From NCBI GenBank assembly GCA_963789165.1, contig CAWBJP010000002.1:124001-188000 (forward strand): a stretch of DNA of 64,000 nucleotides. Direction: 5' to 3'. This DNA comes from CAWBJP01 sp963789165 (GTDB taxonomy: Bacteria > Actinomycetota > Acidimicrobiia > IMCC26256 > BP-133). The translations under genes were made by a program, and so were the position numbers. The stretch's first letter is position 1. Each line of letters starts with the position of its first letter. Below the pieces are notes generated by a model. The model searched no databases and had not been told where the DNA came from. It worked only from the letters and a program-made list of their open reading frames with translations. This document shows, piece by piece, positions 52,705 to 62,468 of this stretch.

Positions 52705-54763
52705 CTAACTGACCATGAGGACGAAGACCTCGTCCACGCTCGTTGTCCCATCCGAGACGGTCACCGTGATGGTGGTCGTGCCGGTGGCGTCGGTGACGGG
52801 GATAACCGTGACGGTCCGGTCGGCGCCGGCCCCTTCGAAGACGATCCCGGTGTTGGCCACCACGGATTCGTCCGACGAAGCGCCGCTCACCGTCAGGGAT
52901 CCCATGGCGGTGTCGATGTCGGCGAGGGTGAAGGTCAGGGCGGCGGTGGGCGTGTTCAGCAGGGTGGAGAGGTCGTCGATCTCGGTGATCGTCGGGGCGT
53001 CGTCGATGGCGTTGACGGTGAGGACGAACGTCTCGGTGACGCCCGGACCGCCGTCGGAGACGGCCACCGTGATGGTGGCCGTGCCGCTGGCATCGGCCAC
53101 CGGGGTGACGGTGACGGTGCGGTGGGCGCCGGCCCCTCCGAAGGTGATCCCGGCGTTGGCCACGACGGATTGGTCCGATGATGCGCCGCTGACCGTGAGG
53201 GAACCCAGGGGGGTGTCGACGTCGGCGATGGTGAAGGCCAGGCGCGGAGGTGGGCGTGTCCTCGTCGGTGGCACGGTCTGCGAGCGCTGAGATGGTGGGC
53301 GGGTCGGTCAGGGGCCCGACGGTCACGGTGACGACGGCGGTGTCGGAGCCGCCCCGGCCGTCGACGACGGTAATGGTGAAGCTGTCGGCGCCGTTGAAGT
53401 CGACCGCGGGCGTGTAGGTGAAGGCACCGGCGGCATCGACCGAGGCGACGCCGTGGGCGGCGGCGCCGGTGACCGAGTAGGCGAGGGTGTCGCCGTCGAT
53501 GTCGATCGCCCCCACCGACCCACCCAGGACGGTCTCCTCGGAGGTGGAGCGCGACTGGTCGGCGGCCGTGGGTGCGTCGTTGCCGGGCGTCACCGTGAGA
53601 TTCAAGGTGGCGGTGCTGGCGTCGCCGTCGATGTCGACCACCCGGTAGGTCAGGGTGTCGGGCCCCGAGTAGTCGGGAGCGGGCGTGTAGCTCACGTTCC
53701 CGCCGGCCCCCACCCCGGCGGAGCCGTGGAGGGGGGGACTGGTGATGGACACGGCCAGGCCGCCGTCGCCCAGTCCCGAGTCGTTGGCCAGCACATCGAC
53801 CGTCACCGATGCGTCCTCGTCGACGGCGGCCGAGTCGGACGCCGCCGCCGGCAGTGTGTTGAGGAGGCGGACCGGGGTGGCGACCATGGCCCGGATCGGC
53901 TGGTTCAGGGTGACGGCCCCGGTCGACCCGTGGAAGGCGGCGTCGCCGAAGGTGAACACCCCGCCGTCGGACGCCACCAGCCAGTAGCCCAGCCCGGTGC
54001 CCGTCGAGGCCATGCCCACGATCGGTTGGTTGAGGGTGGCGCCGCCGGTGGATCCGAAGAAGGCGGCGTCGCCGAAGGAGAAGATGCCGCCGTCGGAGGC
54101 GACGAGCCAGTACCCCAGGCCCGACGGTGTCGGGGCGATCCCCACGATCGGCTGGTTGAGGGTGTCGCCGCCGGTGGACCCGAAGAAGGCGGCGTCGCCG
54201 AAGGAGAAGATGCCGCCGTCGGAGGCGACGAGCCAGTACCCCAGGCCCGAGGGCGTGGCCGCCATGTCGACGACCGGCCGGTTGAGTTGGAGCGCGACCG
54301 CGGGACCCTGGTGGGGGGCGGCGCCGAAGGCTGACACCACCCCGGTCCGGGTGGCCATCCAGTACCCGTCGCCCCGGGGGCGGGCGGCGAAACCGGTGAT
54401 GTCGTCGACGTCGAGCAGCCGCGACCCGTAGTTGACGGCGTTGCCGTAGTGGAAGACGTCCCCGTCGTCGTCGACGGTCCAGAACCCACCCCCATCCGGG
54501 GTGCGGGCCATGGCGGCGATGTCGGCGCCCACGTTCCGGTTGGGCCCGTAGTAGGTGGCATCCCCGAAGGTGAAGACGCCCCCGTCGGCACCCAGCAGCC
54601 AGTATCCCTGGCTCTCGCGGACGGCCGACGCCCGAGCCGCGCCGCCGAGCGCCGGAGGCAGCGAGCCGGCGCCGGCGGCGAGGACCAGGCTCACCGCCGC
54701 GGCCAAGAGGAGGCGGGCGCGAGCCCGACCCACGACCGGGGAGCGGTGAGCGGCGATCTTCAT
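52705..54763 (-). CDS. Secreted GYWL/SFGDA-repeat and cadherin-like protein (frameshifted)
   Basis: About 685 residues after repair. Signal peptide (RARLLLAAAVSLVLAAGAGS), six SFGDA-type repeats (GYWLLGADGGVFTFGDATYY onward), then Ig/cadherin-like domains: VDEDASVTVDVLANDSGLG, TPAPDYSGPDTLTYRVVDID, YTPAVDFNGADSFTITVVDG, and two VSGASSD(Q/E)SVVAN repeats. A shift near 53238 splits it. The same SFGDA repeats are fused to the subtilase at 1869, so both are likely secreted or wall-associated. Confidence 0.8.
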
Positions 54764-54976
54764 GGGGTGGCGGGTACTTTCGGTCCGCGGGCGTCCTTCT
54801 TCAAAGATATAAGGGCAGGCGAGGCTTTTGGATAGGCCTGAGCGGTGGCCATTCCGGAAATGACGCCTGTGTGCTACGCACCCGAGGTGGGACGAACTCG
54901 GGCCAATCCGGCCCAGATATCTCGCCGCCGGCGAAATCGGACTAGCCCATCGAGACCAGACACCCCGCGGACCGGC

Positions 54977-55825
54977 TCAGGCGGCGAGCAGCGCCTGGCG
55001 GCCGGCGGCGAGACGGCGGAGCCGTTGCAGGGCGTCATGCTCGATCTGGCACACGCGGCTGGCGGTGACGCCCAGCGTCTCGGCGATGTCGCTGAGGCGC
55101 TCTGGGGCCGAGCCCAGGCCGTACCGGCGCCGGATCACCATCTGTTCCCGGACCGGCAGCTCGTCCAGGAGGTCATGGACCGCCTGGACGGCCATGCGCC
55201 GGCCGATGATGCGGAACGGATCGTCCTCCGTATCGACCAGGGTCGAGCTGACCGTCTCGCTGAGGGCGTTGTGGGGCACGGTCAGCGACTCCAGCTGTCC
55301 CACCCGCGCCGCGCTCAGCTTGCACGCCTCGGCGACCTCGGTCACGGACGCCTCCCGGCCGAGCTCCGCCTCCAGCCCGGCCCGGACCTGACGGACGCGG
55401 TACACCTGGCGGGCCACGCCGGGGGAGAGGCAGAAACCCCGGCGCTGCCCGGGGATGGCGGCCAGGATCATCTGGCGCACCCAGTACCAGGCGAAGCTGG
55501 CGAACCGCCCCGCGGTCGGGTCGAACCGGTCCAGGGCCGCCAGGAGCCCCACGTTGCCCTCCTGGATCAGGTCGGCCATGGGGACCCCGCTGTAGCGGTA
55601 GCGGTAGGCCAGCTTGGCCACGAGCCCCTGGTGGGCCTGGACGAGGAAACTGCGGGCCTCCTCCGCCGCCCGGACGGCGGCTTGGAGTTCGCCCCGCCGC
55701 TCCGGCCCGGTCTCCTCCGTCAGCTCGGCGGCGGCGCGCCGTCCCGCCACCATGATCTCCAACAGCCGGGCTTCCCCGGGGTCGACGGCCCCGGAGGGCG
55801 CGACAACAACAATTGAGCTGGACAT
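54977..55825 (-). CDS. RNA polymerase sigma-70 family factor (RpoD-like)
   Basis: A 282-residue sigma factor. Region 2: LVAKLAYRYRYSGVPMADLI then QEGNVGLLAALDRFDPTAGR and FASFAWYWVRQMI; region 3: GFCLSPGVARQVYRVRQVRA, ASVTEVAEACKLSAARVGQL; region 4: EQMVIRRRYGLGSAPERLSD then IAETLGVTASRVCQIEHDAL. It lacks an extended region 1.1, so it is a secondary (group 2-like) factor rather than the housekeeping one. GGAAGAG precedes ATG 55825. Confidence 0.9.
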   Translation of the reverse strand: MSSSIVVVAPSGAVDPGEARLLEIMVAGRRAAAELTEETGPERRGELQAAVRAAEEARSFLVQAHQGLVAKLAYRYRYSGVPMADLIQEGNVGLLAALDRFDPTAGRFASFAWYWVRQMILAAIPGQRRGFCLSPGVARQVYRVRQVRAGLEAELGREASVTEVAEACKLSAARVGQLESLTVPHNALSETVSSTLVDTEDDPFRIIGRRMAVQAVHDLLDELPVREQMVIRRRYGLGSAPERLSDIAETLGVTASRVCQIEHDALQRLRRLAAGRQALLAA

Positions 55826-56217
55826 TGGTGGCTCTCTTCCATGCGGAGCAATCGGGCGCCGGTTTTCGCCACTCGCTTCGAGGCTGACCCAGGCAAGAAC
55901 GATGATCCGTTCTGGACGTGGCGGCCGCAATGGGCCGATCGTCTTATTGTGAGACTGTCGTGCGATCCGACTAGTCAATTATGGCCAGAGTGATGAGTTC
56001 ATTCCGCCGGTCCCAGGGCGGCGATGAAGGACCTTTCCGGCATCCCTTTCGAGGAGACCTGAACGGGCGATGAAGGCCTTGACGCCCGCGTGCCGAAAGA
56101 CTGGGCAATCGTGCGTCCCAGGAGGCCTGTCCGCCCGTGCCGTTTCCGCCCCGCAGTCCCGCTCTCGAAGCCCATCCGGCCGGGATCGGTGCTGCCCGCC
56201 CCCGGCGGCGGCTCGGG

Positions 56218-56844
56218 ATGACGATCAGGCTCTGCCTCGCCGGCCTTGTCGTCTTCCTCGTTCTCGGCAACCTCACCATCACCGGGGCCTCGGCCTGGGC
56301 CCGGAACACGACCGCAACGCCGCCGGGCCCCGTGGTGAGCGGAGTCGGCAACTTCCGGGTGGTGGACGGGCACCTGTGGCGGGGTGCGGCCCCCTCCCCG
56401 CGTGGCTACGAGTGGCTGGCCGACGCCGGGGTGCGCACCGTGATCGACCTGCGGGCCGAAGAGGACCTCAATGTCGACGGGGACCGCCTGGTCGAGCTCG
56501 GCCTGCGGCGGGTGGCCATCCCCCTGCGGGACGGCCAGACCCCCACCCAGGCCGAGATCGACCGCTTCCTGGCCGCCGTCAGCACGAGCCCGGGCCCGGC
56601 CTTCGTCCACTGTGGCGCGGGGGTGGGCCGCACCGGGACCATGGTCGGCGCCTATCTCATGGCCACCGGCCAGGCCGATGAGTGGACGGCCCTCCGGCGC
56701 AACCTCGCGGTGGGACCCCCGTCCCTGGAACAGCTGGCCTTCGTCGCCGGGCTCAACGACGGCGACCGGCCCGGGCCGGTGCTGGTGGCCGCCAGCCGCG
56801 TGCTCGACGCCCCCCGCCGCCTCTGGTCCCGCCTCCGGGCCTGA
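56218..56844 (+). CDS. Secreted or membrane-anchored tyrosine/dual-specificity phosphatase
   Basis: A 208-residue protein with an N-terminal hydrophobic segment (LCLAGLVVFLVLGNLTITGA) and the phosphatase active site HCGAGVGRTG (Cys-x5-Arg) with upstream general-acid Asp candidates (VIDLRAEEDLNVDGD). The catalytic domain resembles the DSP/PTP-like family, including inositol phosphatases. ATG 56218 lacks a clear ribosome-binding site; the frame is open back to 56137. Confidence 0.8.
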   Translation: MTIRLCLAGLVVFLVLGNLTITGASAWARNTTATPPGPVVSGVGNFRVVDGHLWRGAAPSPRGYEWLADAGVRTVIDLRAEEDLNVDGDRLVELGLRRVAIPLRDGQTPTQAEIDRFLAAVSTSPGPAFVHCGAGVGRTGTMVGAYLMATGQADEWTALRRNLAVGPPSLEQLAFVAGLNDGDRPGPVLVAASRVLDAPRRLWSRLRA

Positions 56845-56868
56845 CCCGGGCCAGGAGGGTCCCGCCGG

Positions 56869-57768
56869 TCACCTCGAGTCCGGGTCGGTCCGGAAGGTGA
56901 CCACCGCGGCCTGCACGCGGTCGAGGGCGGCGTCCTCCAGGCAGCCGTGGACCTTGCGGACGGTATGAACGCCGAGGTCGACGCCGACGACCAGTTGCAG
57001 GCGGGACCCCCCGAGCTCGGTGACGGCCGGCTCGGGGATGTTCTGCTGCAGGCTGCCGGTGCAGCTGTGCCACAGGGAGGTTGCCACCCGGGTGGGGACG
57101 GCGCCGGCCAGCGCACCGTGGAGCTCGAGCTCGATCACGGTTTGCACGCCGGGCCGGGGCACGTCGGGGCGGGACTGGGTGGCGTCGGAGAGCTCGTCGA
57201 TGCCGTAGGCGGTCCCGGTCAGGGCCAGGACCCCGACGACCCACCACCACCACCGGCCCGCGGGCCGTCTGTCGTGATCGCCGGCCCCGCCGGCGGCCGA
57301 CCGAGCAGGCCGCCGGCGGGAGGGGCGAAGGTGGCCAGGCGGAAGGCGAGGCGCCGCTCCAGGGTCGGGTGGGCGGTGGCCCGGGCCACTGACTCGACGG
57401 CCCACGCCGCCGCCGAGGCCAGCACCCCGGCGCCGAGCAGGATGGGAAGGAACACGCCGAACCGATCCGGGGGCCAGCCAGGCGAAGGGCGGGCGGGGCG
57501 GCGGTGCCGCCTCCCGGACCCGGTCGAACACGGCGGGCGGAGGCTCGGCCGCCGGCGAGCGCTCGGCGGTGACCGCGTCCGTCACCCGGCGCTCGACAGC
57601 GCCGAGGCGGGCCAGCACGGCGACCGTGGCCAGGGCCACCTCGGCCACCAGGAGAAAGATCCCGGCGACGATGGCCCGGTGCCATTCCCAGCGGTAGAGG
57701 TAGAGGATGGTGTAGACGGCGCAGGCGGCCGCCGCCGAGACGGCCGCCAGCCGGGCGAGTCCCTTCAC
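56869..57768 (-). CDS. Membrane protein coupled to the PEP-synthase-like gene (frameshifted)
   Basis: About 299 residues. GTG 57768 overlaps the upstream stop (GTGA). N-terminal helices VSAAAACAVYTILYLYRW and AIVAGIFLLVAEVALATVAV, a cytoplasmic linker, two more helices (PILLGAGVLASAAAWAVESV; WWWWVVGVLALTGTAYGID) and a C-terminal extracytoplasmic domain with VIELELHGALAGAVPTRVAT and two Cys. Two frame shifts (near 57460 and 57280) are needed. No family recognised; a partner of the PEP-synthase-like protein is an inference from coupling. Confidence 0.55.
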   Translation of the reverse strand: MKGLARLAAVSAAAACAVYTILYLYRWEWHRAIVAGIFLLVAEVALATVAVLARLGAVERRVTDAVTAERSPAAEPPPAVFDRVREAAPPPRPPFAWLAPGSVRRVPSHPARRRGAGLGGGVGRRVSGPGHRPPDPGAAPRLPPGHLRPSRRRPARSAAGGAGDHDRRPAGRWWWWVVGVLALTGTAYGIDELSDATQSRPDVPRPGVQTVIELELHGALAGAVPTRVATSLWHSCTGSLQQNIPEPAVTELGGSRLQLVVGVDLGVHTVRKVHGCLEDAALDRVQAAVVTFRTDPDSR

Positions 57769-59910
57769 GGCCGTGCCTCCGCCAGGGCCGCCACCTCGCC
57801 CGTGGTTCCGTCGACCACGACCGTCGTCCCTGTGGGGAACCGTTCGAGCGCCCCGCTGTACCCCACGACGCAGGGGACGCCGAATTCCCGGGCCAGGATG
57901 GCCAGGTGCGACAGGACGCTGCCGGTCTCCGCCACCAGCCCGGCCAGTCCCGGGAGGTACGGGGCCAGGCCCGGGTCCAGGGTTGACACGACCAGCACAG
58001 AGCCCTCCGGAGCGGGAAGGGAGCCGGTGTGGACGACGCCCGCTCCCCGCCCCGGGGCGGCCCCGCGGCCTTGACAGCCTTCCCAGTCGCGGGCCGCCCC
58101 GACGGCGACCACCCGCTGCCCGGCGTCCAGGCGGAAAGCGGGTGGAAGGGGCGGGGAGAGGCGGAGCCGGCGGCTGTCGTCGCCGGACCGTCCGTCCGGG
58201 TGCGCCCACCGTGATGGAACCCTCGTTCACGGCGGCGACCAGCTCGGCCAGGTGGAGGAGCCCGACGTCGCCGGGGCCGGCCAGGAGACCGCGGGCGGCC
58301 AGCCGGTGGCCGAACTCGAGGGCGACCCGGACGGTCAGTTCGTGGAGCCACCGGGCCCGCAGGCGCAACGCCTCCCGGGGTCCCAGGCTGTCCAGGTGTC
58401 GGGGCGCTGACGCCCGGTCCGACGCCCGGGGGCCCGGGGGTGTCCCCCGTGAAGCGGGGAGGACCGCCGGGAGGCCCAGGTCCCGGCTGATGGCCGGAGC
58501 GCTGAGGGCGAGGACCACGGGCCGGGCGGCGACGATGTCGGCGTCGGGCATGCCCTGCGCCCGCCCCGTTGCGAGCGCGTCGAGGGCCAGGGAGGCGGCG
58601 CTCTCCGGGTGGGGGGGAAGGAGCGCGGCCAGCATCTCGTAGGCGTGGACCGAGACGAGAGCCTCGCCGGCCCGTTCCAGTATCAGGAGCAGATCGTCAT
58701 CGGCCAGCCCGGCCAGCGGCGGTACCGCGCCCAGTTCGGCGTCCAAGGTGGCGGTGAGGTCGGCGGCCAGGCCCGGCAGGGCGGCGCGCAGGCGGCCGAC
58801 GGTCCACGCCGCTCCCAGGCGGCGGAGGGGGGGCCGGGGGTCGAGGCGCGACCACCTCGACGGCCGTCCGGGAAGGGCACCCAGGAGGCGGAGGTCGGCC
58901 GCCACCCGACCTCCCACCGTCACCACCACCGGGGAGGCCTTGACGGCCCGGCGGGAGGCCGCGCCCGTGAGCAGAAGGGATTCGGCCATGGCCCGGCGCA
59001 TCGGCGGCACCCAGAGGTCTTCTTCCAGAGGGCCGAGCGGTTCGGGGAAGGTCTCCGCCACCGGCCCCGGGCCGAAGACCGGCCCCCGGGTGGCGGCCGG
59101 GGCGGTGGTCGTGATCGGGCGGGCCTGGAGGAGCCACAGGCGGCCGTCCTCGGCCAGCCCCCATTCCACGTCCTGAGGGGCCCCGAAGACGAGCGCCGCC
59201 TGGCGGGCGAGGCGGGCCAGGGCGCGCCGGTCCCGGGGGCGGAGCGCCAGGGCCTCCCCGTCCATCTCGACCAGCCGGCCCCGCGGACCGAGGAGGTAGC
59301 GGGTGCCGTCGACCTCCCCGCTCACGAGACGCTGGGGGCCGCCCTCGACGGCAGCCACCACCCGGCGATCCTCACGTCCGGACACGGGGTCGACCCCGAA
59401 GAGCACGCCGGAGAGCCTCGGCTCGAGGTGGGGTTGCACGAGCACGGCCATCGGGACTTCCGCCTCGGCGCCGGACCGGCCGGCGGAGCGGGCCACCGCC
59501 CGCACCGCATCCAGGAACGCGTCCCAGCCCCGCACATCGACCACGGACGTGAAGCACCCCGCCATGGAGGAGATCGACTGGTCCTCGACCGGTGAAGACG
59601 AGCGCACCACCAGTGACCGTCCGCCATCCGCAGCCAGGTCCGACCAGGCCAGGAGGAGGGCACCGAGCACCCGGTCCGAAGCGGGAGCCGGCCCGCTCGC
59701 CAGCGTGGCCACGGCACCTGCGGTCAGGACGAAGCCACCCAGGACCGGGAGGCCGGCCGCCTGGGCCCGGCCCAGGTTGGCGGCTTTGGCTCCCACCACG
59801 GCGGGGCCGGCGGCGGCGGCCTGGTCCAGGAGCACGATGGGGTCGGAAGCACCGGCCAGGCCCGGTCCGACCGTGTCGCGACGCGGCAAAGCCCGCAACT
59901 GCATGCCCAT
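57765..59910 (-). CDS. PEP-synthase/PPDK-like protein (frameshifted)
   Basis: About 714 residues after repair. N-terminal ATP-grasp domain: VVGAKAANLGRAQAAGLPV, SLVVRSSSPVEDQSISSMAG, VEWGLAEDGRLWLLQARPIT. C-terminal mobile His domain: LVAETGSVLSHLAILAREFG, VPCVVGYSG and TTVVVDGTTGEV, containing the phospho-acceptor His. The C-terminal PEP/pyruvate barrel domain of full PEP synthase is absent, so like RPH-type dikinases it may phosphorylate another substrate. A shift lies near 58205. A conserved leader motif is just upstream. Confidence 0.78.
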
Positions 59911-59935
59911 GCGCCGTCCTTGGGGTCCGGCGGCG

Positions 59936-60003
59936 GGCCGGGTTCACGACTGGCTCGCTGCGGTCGCCGTGACCAGATTCTTCGGCCGCAGGTCTTCGCC
60001 TCC
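59936..60003 (-). ncRNA. Conserved structured leader motif, copy C
   Basis: On the minus strand CTGCGG pairs with CCGCAG and GCCG with CGGC around AAGAATCTGGTCA, followed by AGCCAGTCGTGAACCCGGCC. It ends 26 nt before the PEP-synthase-like ATG. Matches copies A and B in order, spacing and 3' consensus. The rest of 59911-60149 holds nothing else clear. Confidence 0.6.
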
Positions 60004-60149
60004 ACGCCGCAGAGGGTTCGATGCCAAGGTACGGGCGGGTGCGGGACCGGGCAACGCCGCGAGGTGGCCAAACCGGGGCAGCTATCTCCCTTTAGTCCCA
60101 ACGGGTCATGCCCGCCATGGCCTGATCTGGCGCCGGCGGAGCCGAAATG

Positions 60150-61580
60150 TCAGGCCTGGACGACCACCAGGCGCCGCTCGGTCATCTCCTCCACCGCGTA
60201 GTGGGGACCCTCCCGGGTGTTGCCCGAGTCGCGCACCCCGCCGTAGGGCATCTGGTCGGCCCGCCACGTGGGGACCTCGTTGACCAGCACGCCGCCGAAG
60301 TCGAGCTCCCGGGCCGCCCGCAGGGCGCCGGCCAGGCTGGCGGTGAAGATGGCGGCCTGGAGCCCGTAGCGGGTGTCGTTGGCCAGCGCCAGCGCCTCGT
60401 CGAGCCGGTCGTAGGTGGCGATGGCCACCACCGGCCCGAACACCTCCTCCGAGCAGACCTTCATGTCCGGACGGGCGCCGGTCAGGACGGTAGGGGCCAG
60501 CACGCCGTCGCGTACCTCCCCGCCGGCCAGGACCTTGGCCCCGCCCGCCTCCGCCTCTTCGATCCACGACCGCACCCGGTCCCGGTCCCCTTCGGAGATG
60601 AGGGACGAGACGTCGGTCGCGTCGTCCATGGGGTCGCCCACCACCAGCTTCTCCACCAGGCCCACCAGGCGCTCGGTGAAGGCGTCGGCCACCGAGGAGT
60701 GCACGTAGATCCGCTGGGTGGAGATGCAGGACTGGCCGGCGTGGGAGAACCCCGCCACCGAGATCTTCGTGGCCGCCGTCTCCCAGTCCCCGTCTCCTTC
60801 GATGACCACCGGCGAGTTGTTGCCCAGCTCCAGGCTCACCTTCTTGCGGGCCGCCTTGGCCCGGATGTCCCAGCCCACCTCGGGGGAGCCGGTGAAGGTG
60901 ATCATGGCGATCCCGGGGTGCTGAACGAGGGCTTCACCCACCACCGAGCCCTTGCCGGTGACCACCGACAGCCACCCGGGGGGCAGGCCCGCCTCGTCGA
61001 GGAGGAGCTTGGCCAGGGCGATGGCCGACAGCGGGGTCTGGCTGGCGGGCTTGAGCACCACCGGGCAGCCGGCGGCGATGGCCGGGGCCAGCTTGTGGGC
61101 CACCAGGTTGAGGGGGAAGTTGAACGGGCTGATGGCGCCGATCACCCCGATGGGCAGCCGGAGCGTGAAGGCCAGCTTGCCCTCGCCCACGTCGGAGGCC
61201 TCCAGGGGCACCATCTCGCCGGCCAGGCGCCGGGCTTCGGCGGCGGCAAAGGTGAAGGTGCTGACCGCCCGCTTGGCCTCCACCCGGGCCGTCTTGATGG
61301 GCTTGGCCGACTCCCCGGCGATGATCCGGGCCAGGGACTCGGTCCGCTCCGCCACCAGGCCGGCGGCCGTGTCGAGGATCTCGGCCCGGCGCCACGCCGG
61401 CAACGGACCCGCTTTCAGGACGGCGGCGGCCGCGGCCACGGCCCGGTCGACCTCGGCCGCGCCGCAGCCCGGCACCCGGCCCAGTTCCGCGCCGTCGTAG
61501 GGGGAGCGGACGGCCAGGGCCTCGGACTCCTTGCCGGTGAAGCGCTCGTCGCCGATGGGAACGGGGTGCAGTTCGCTCAT
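60150..61580 (-). CDS. Aldehyde dehydrogenase
   Basis: A 476-residue NAD(P)-dependent aldehyde dehydrogenase: PFNFPLNLVAHKLAPAIAAG, TFTGSPEVG, general-base Glu in SLELGNNSPVVI, nucleophile Cys in HAGQSCISTQRIYV, EEVFGPVVAIATYD and C-terminal GGVLVNEVPTWRADQMPYGG. The sequence suggests the lactaldehyde/glyceraldehyde-3-phosphate (non-phosphorylating) or succinate-semialdehyde group; substrate not resolvable. ATG 61580 chosen: homologues start near MSELHPVP. Intact. Confidence 0.93.
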   Translation of the reverse strand: MSELHPVPIGDERFTGKESEALAVRSPYDGAELGRVPGCGAAEVDRAVAAAAAVLKAGPLPAWRRAEILDTAAGLVAERTESLARIIAGESAKPIKTARVEAKRAVSTFTFAAAEARRLAGEMVPLEASDVGEGKLAFTLRLPIGVIGAISPFNFPLNLVAHKLAPAIAAGCPVVLKPASQTPLSAIALAKLLLDEAGLPPGWLSVVTGKGSVVGEALVQHPGIAMITFTGSPEVGWDIRAKAARKKVSLELGNNSPVVIEGDGDWETAATKISVAGFSHAGQSCISTQRIYVHSSVADAFTERLVGLVEKLVVGDPMDDATDVSSLISEGDRDRVRSWIEEAEAGGAKVLAGGEVRDGVLAPTVLTGARPDMKVCSEEVFGPVVAIATYDRLDEALALANDTRYGLQAAIFTASLAGALRAARELDFGGVLVNEVPTWRADQMPYGGVRDSGNTREGPHYAVEEMTERRLVVVQA

Positions 61581-61699
61581 GTGCCCAGTTTTGTCCAATT
61601 CGTCGCCCGGGTTCACGCTGGCAATTGCCACCATCGGACACAAATACGGCGCGAACGGACGGCATTGCGGCCCGCGGAGGCCCTCGGGGAGGCATCATC

Positions 61700-62386
61700 T
61701 TGGGCGTGGGCGCGCGCATCCTGACCGTGGAGGACGACGAGCGGATCCAGGCCGCCATGCGAATGGCGCTGGAGGACGAGGGCTACACCGTCATCGAGGC
61801 GGCCAGTGGCGAGGAGGCGCTGGAGGCCTTCGGCCGCCGGCCCGCCGACGTCGTCCTCATCGACCTGATGCTCCCGGGCATCGACGGGTTCGAGGTGTGC
61901 CGCTCCATCCGGCGCAGCAGCGACGTCCCCATCGTCATGGTCACGGCCCGCACCGACACCCACGACGTGGTGGCCGGGCTCGAAGCGGGCGCCGACGACT
62001 ACGTGACCAAGCCGTTCGTGCCCAAGGAACTGGCGGCCCGGATCCGGGCCCTGCTGCGCCGGGCCCGCAGCACCGAGCACACCCCCTCCACCATGGTCTT
62101 CGGCGACCTCGAGATCAGCCCCGACGCTGGCGAGGTGCTCCGGGGCGGCGAACGGATCTCCCTGACCAAGACCGAGTTCCGGCTCCTGTGCGAACTGGCC
62201 GGCAGCCCCGGGCGCGTCTTCTCCCGGGAGCAGCTGCTGGAGAAGGTCTGGGGCTACGACTACTTCGGCGACGGACGTCTCGTCGACGTCCACGTCCGCC
62301 GCCTGCGCACCAAGGTGGAGGCCGACGCCGCCCACCCCCGCTACGTGGTCACGGCCCGGGGTCTCGGCTACAAGCTCCAGCCGTAA
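61700..62386 (+). CDS. mtrA: MtrA-like response regulator
   Basis: A 228-residue OmpR-type regulator: ILTVEDDERI, Asp in VVLIDLMLPGIDG, Lys in DDYVTKPFVPKEL; winged helix LTKTEFRLLCELAGSPGRVF, LLEKVWGYDYFGDGRLVDVH, TARGLGYKLQP. TTG 61700 has GGAGG 7 bases upstream; GTG 61706 is an alternative. It is followed by an MtrB-like kinase and an LpqB-like lipoprotein, the conserved actinobacterial order. MtrA controls cell-wall and division genes in relatives. Confidence 0.88.
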   Translation: MGVGARILTVEDDERIQAAMRMALEDEGYTVIEAASGEEALEAFGRRPADVVLIDLMLPGIDGFEVCRSIRRSSDVPIVMVTARTDTHDVVAGLEAGADDYVTKPFVPKELAARIRALLRRARSTEHTPSTMVFGDLEISPDAGEVLRGGERISLTKTEFRLLCELAGSPGRVFSREQLLEKVWGYDYFGDGRLVDVHVRRLRTKVEADAAHPRYVVTARGLGYKLQP

Positions 62387-62468
62387 CTATGGCTCTTCGC
62401 CTGGCGGCTCATCGCGATGCGGCCGGGGGCCCCTGCCCCAGCCGCCGGGCCCTGCTGGCGCAGGTCCC

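Noticed and set aside
59881..59905. GGCAAAGCCC resembling a GEMM core
   Set aside because: It lies within the start of the PEP-synthase-like coding sequence and lacks the other aptamer blocks.
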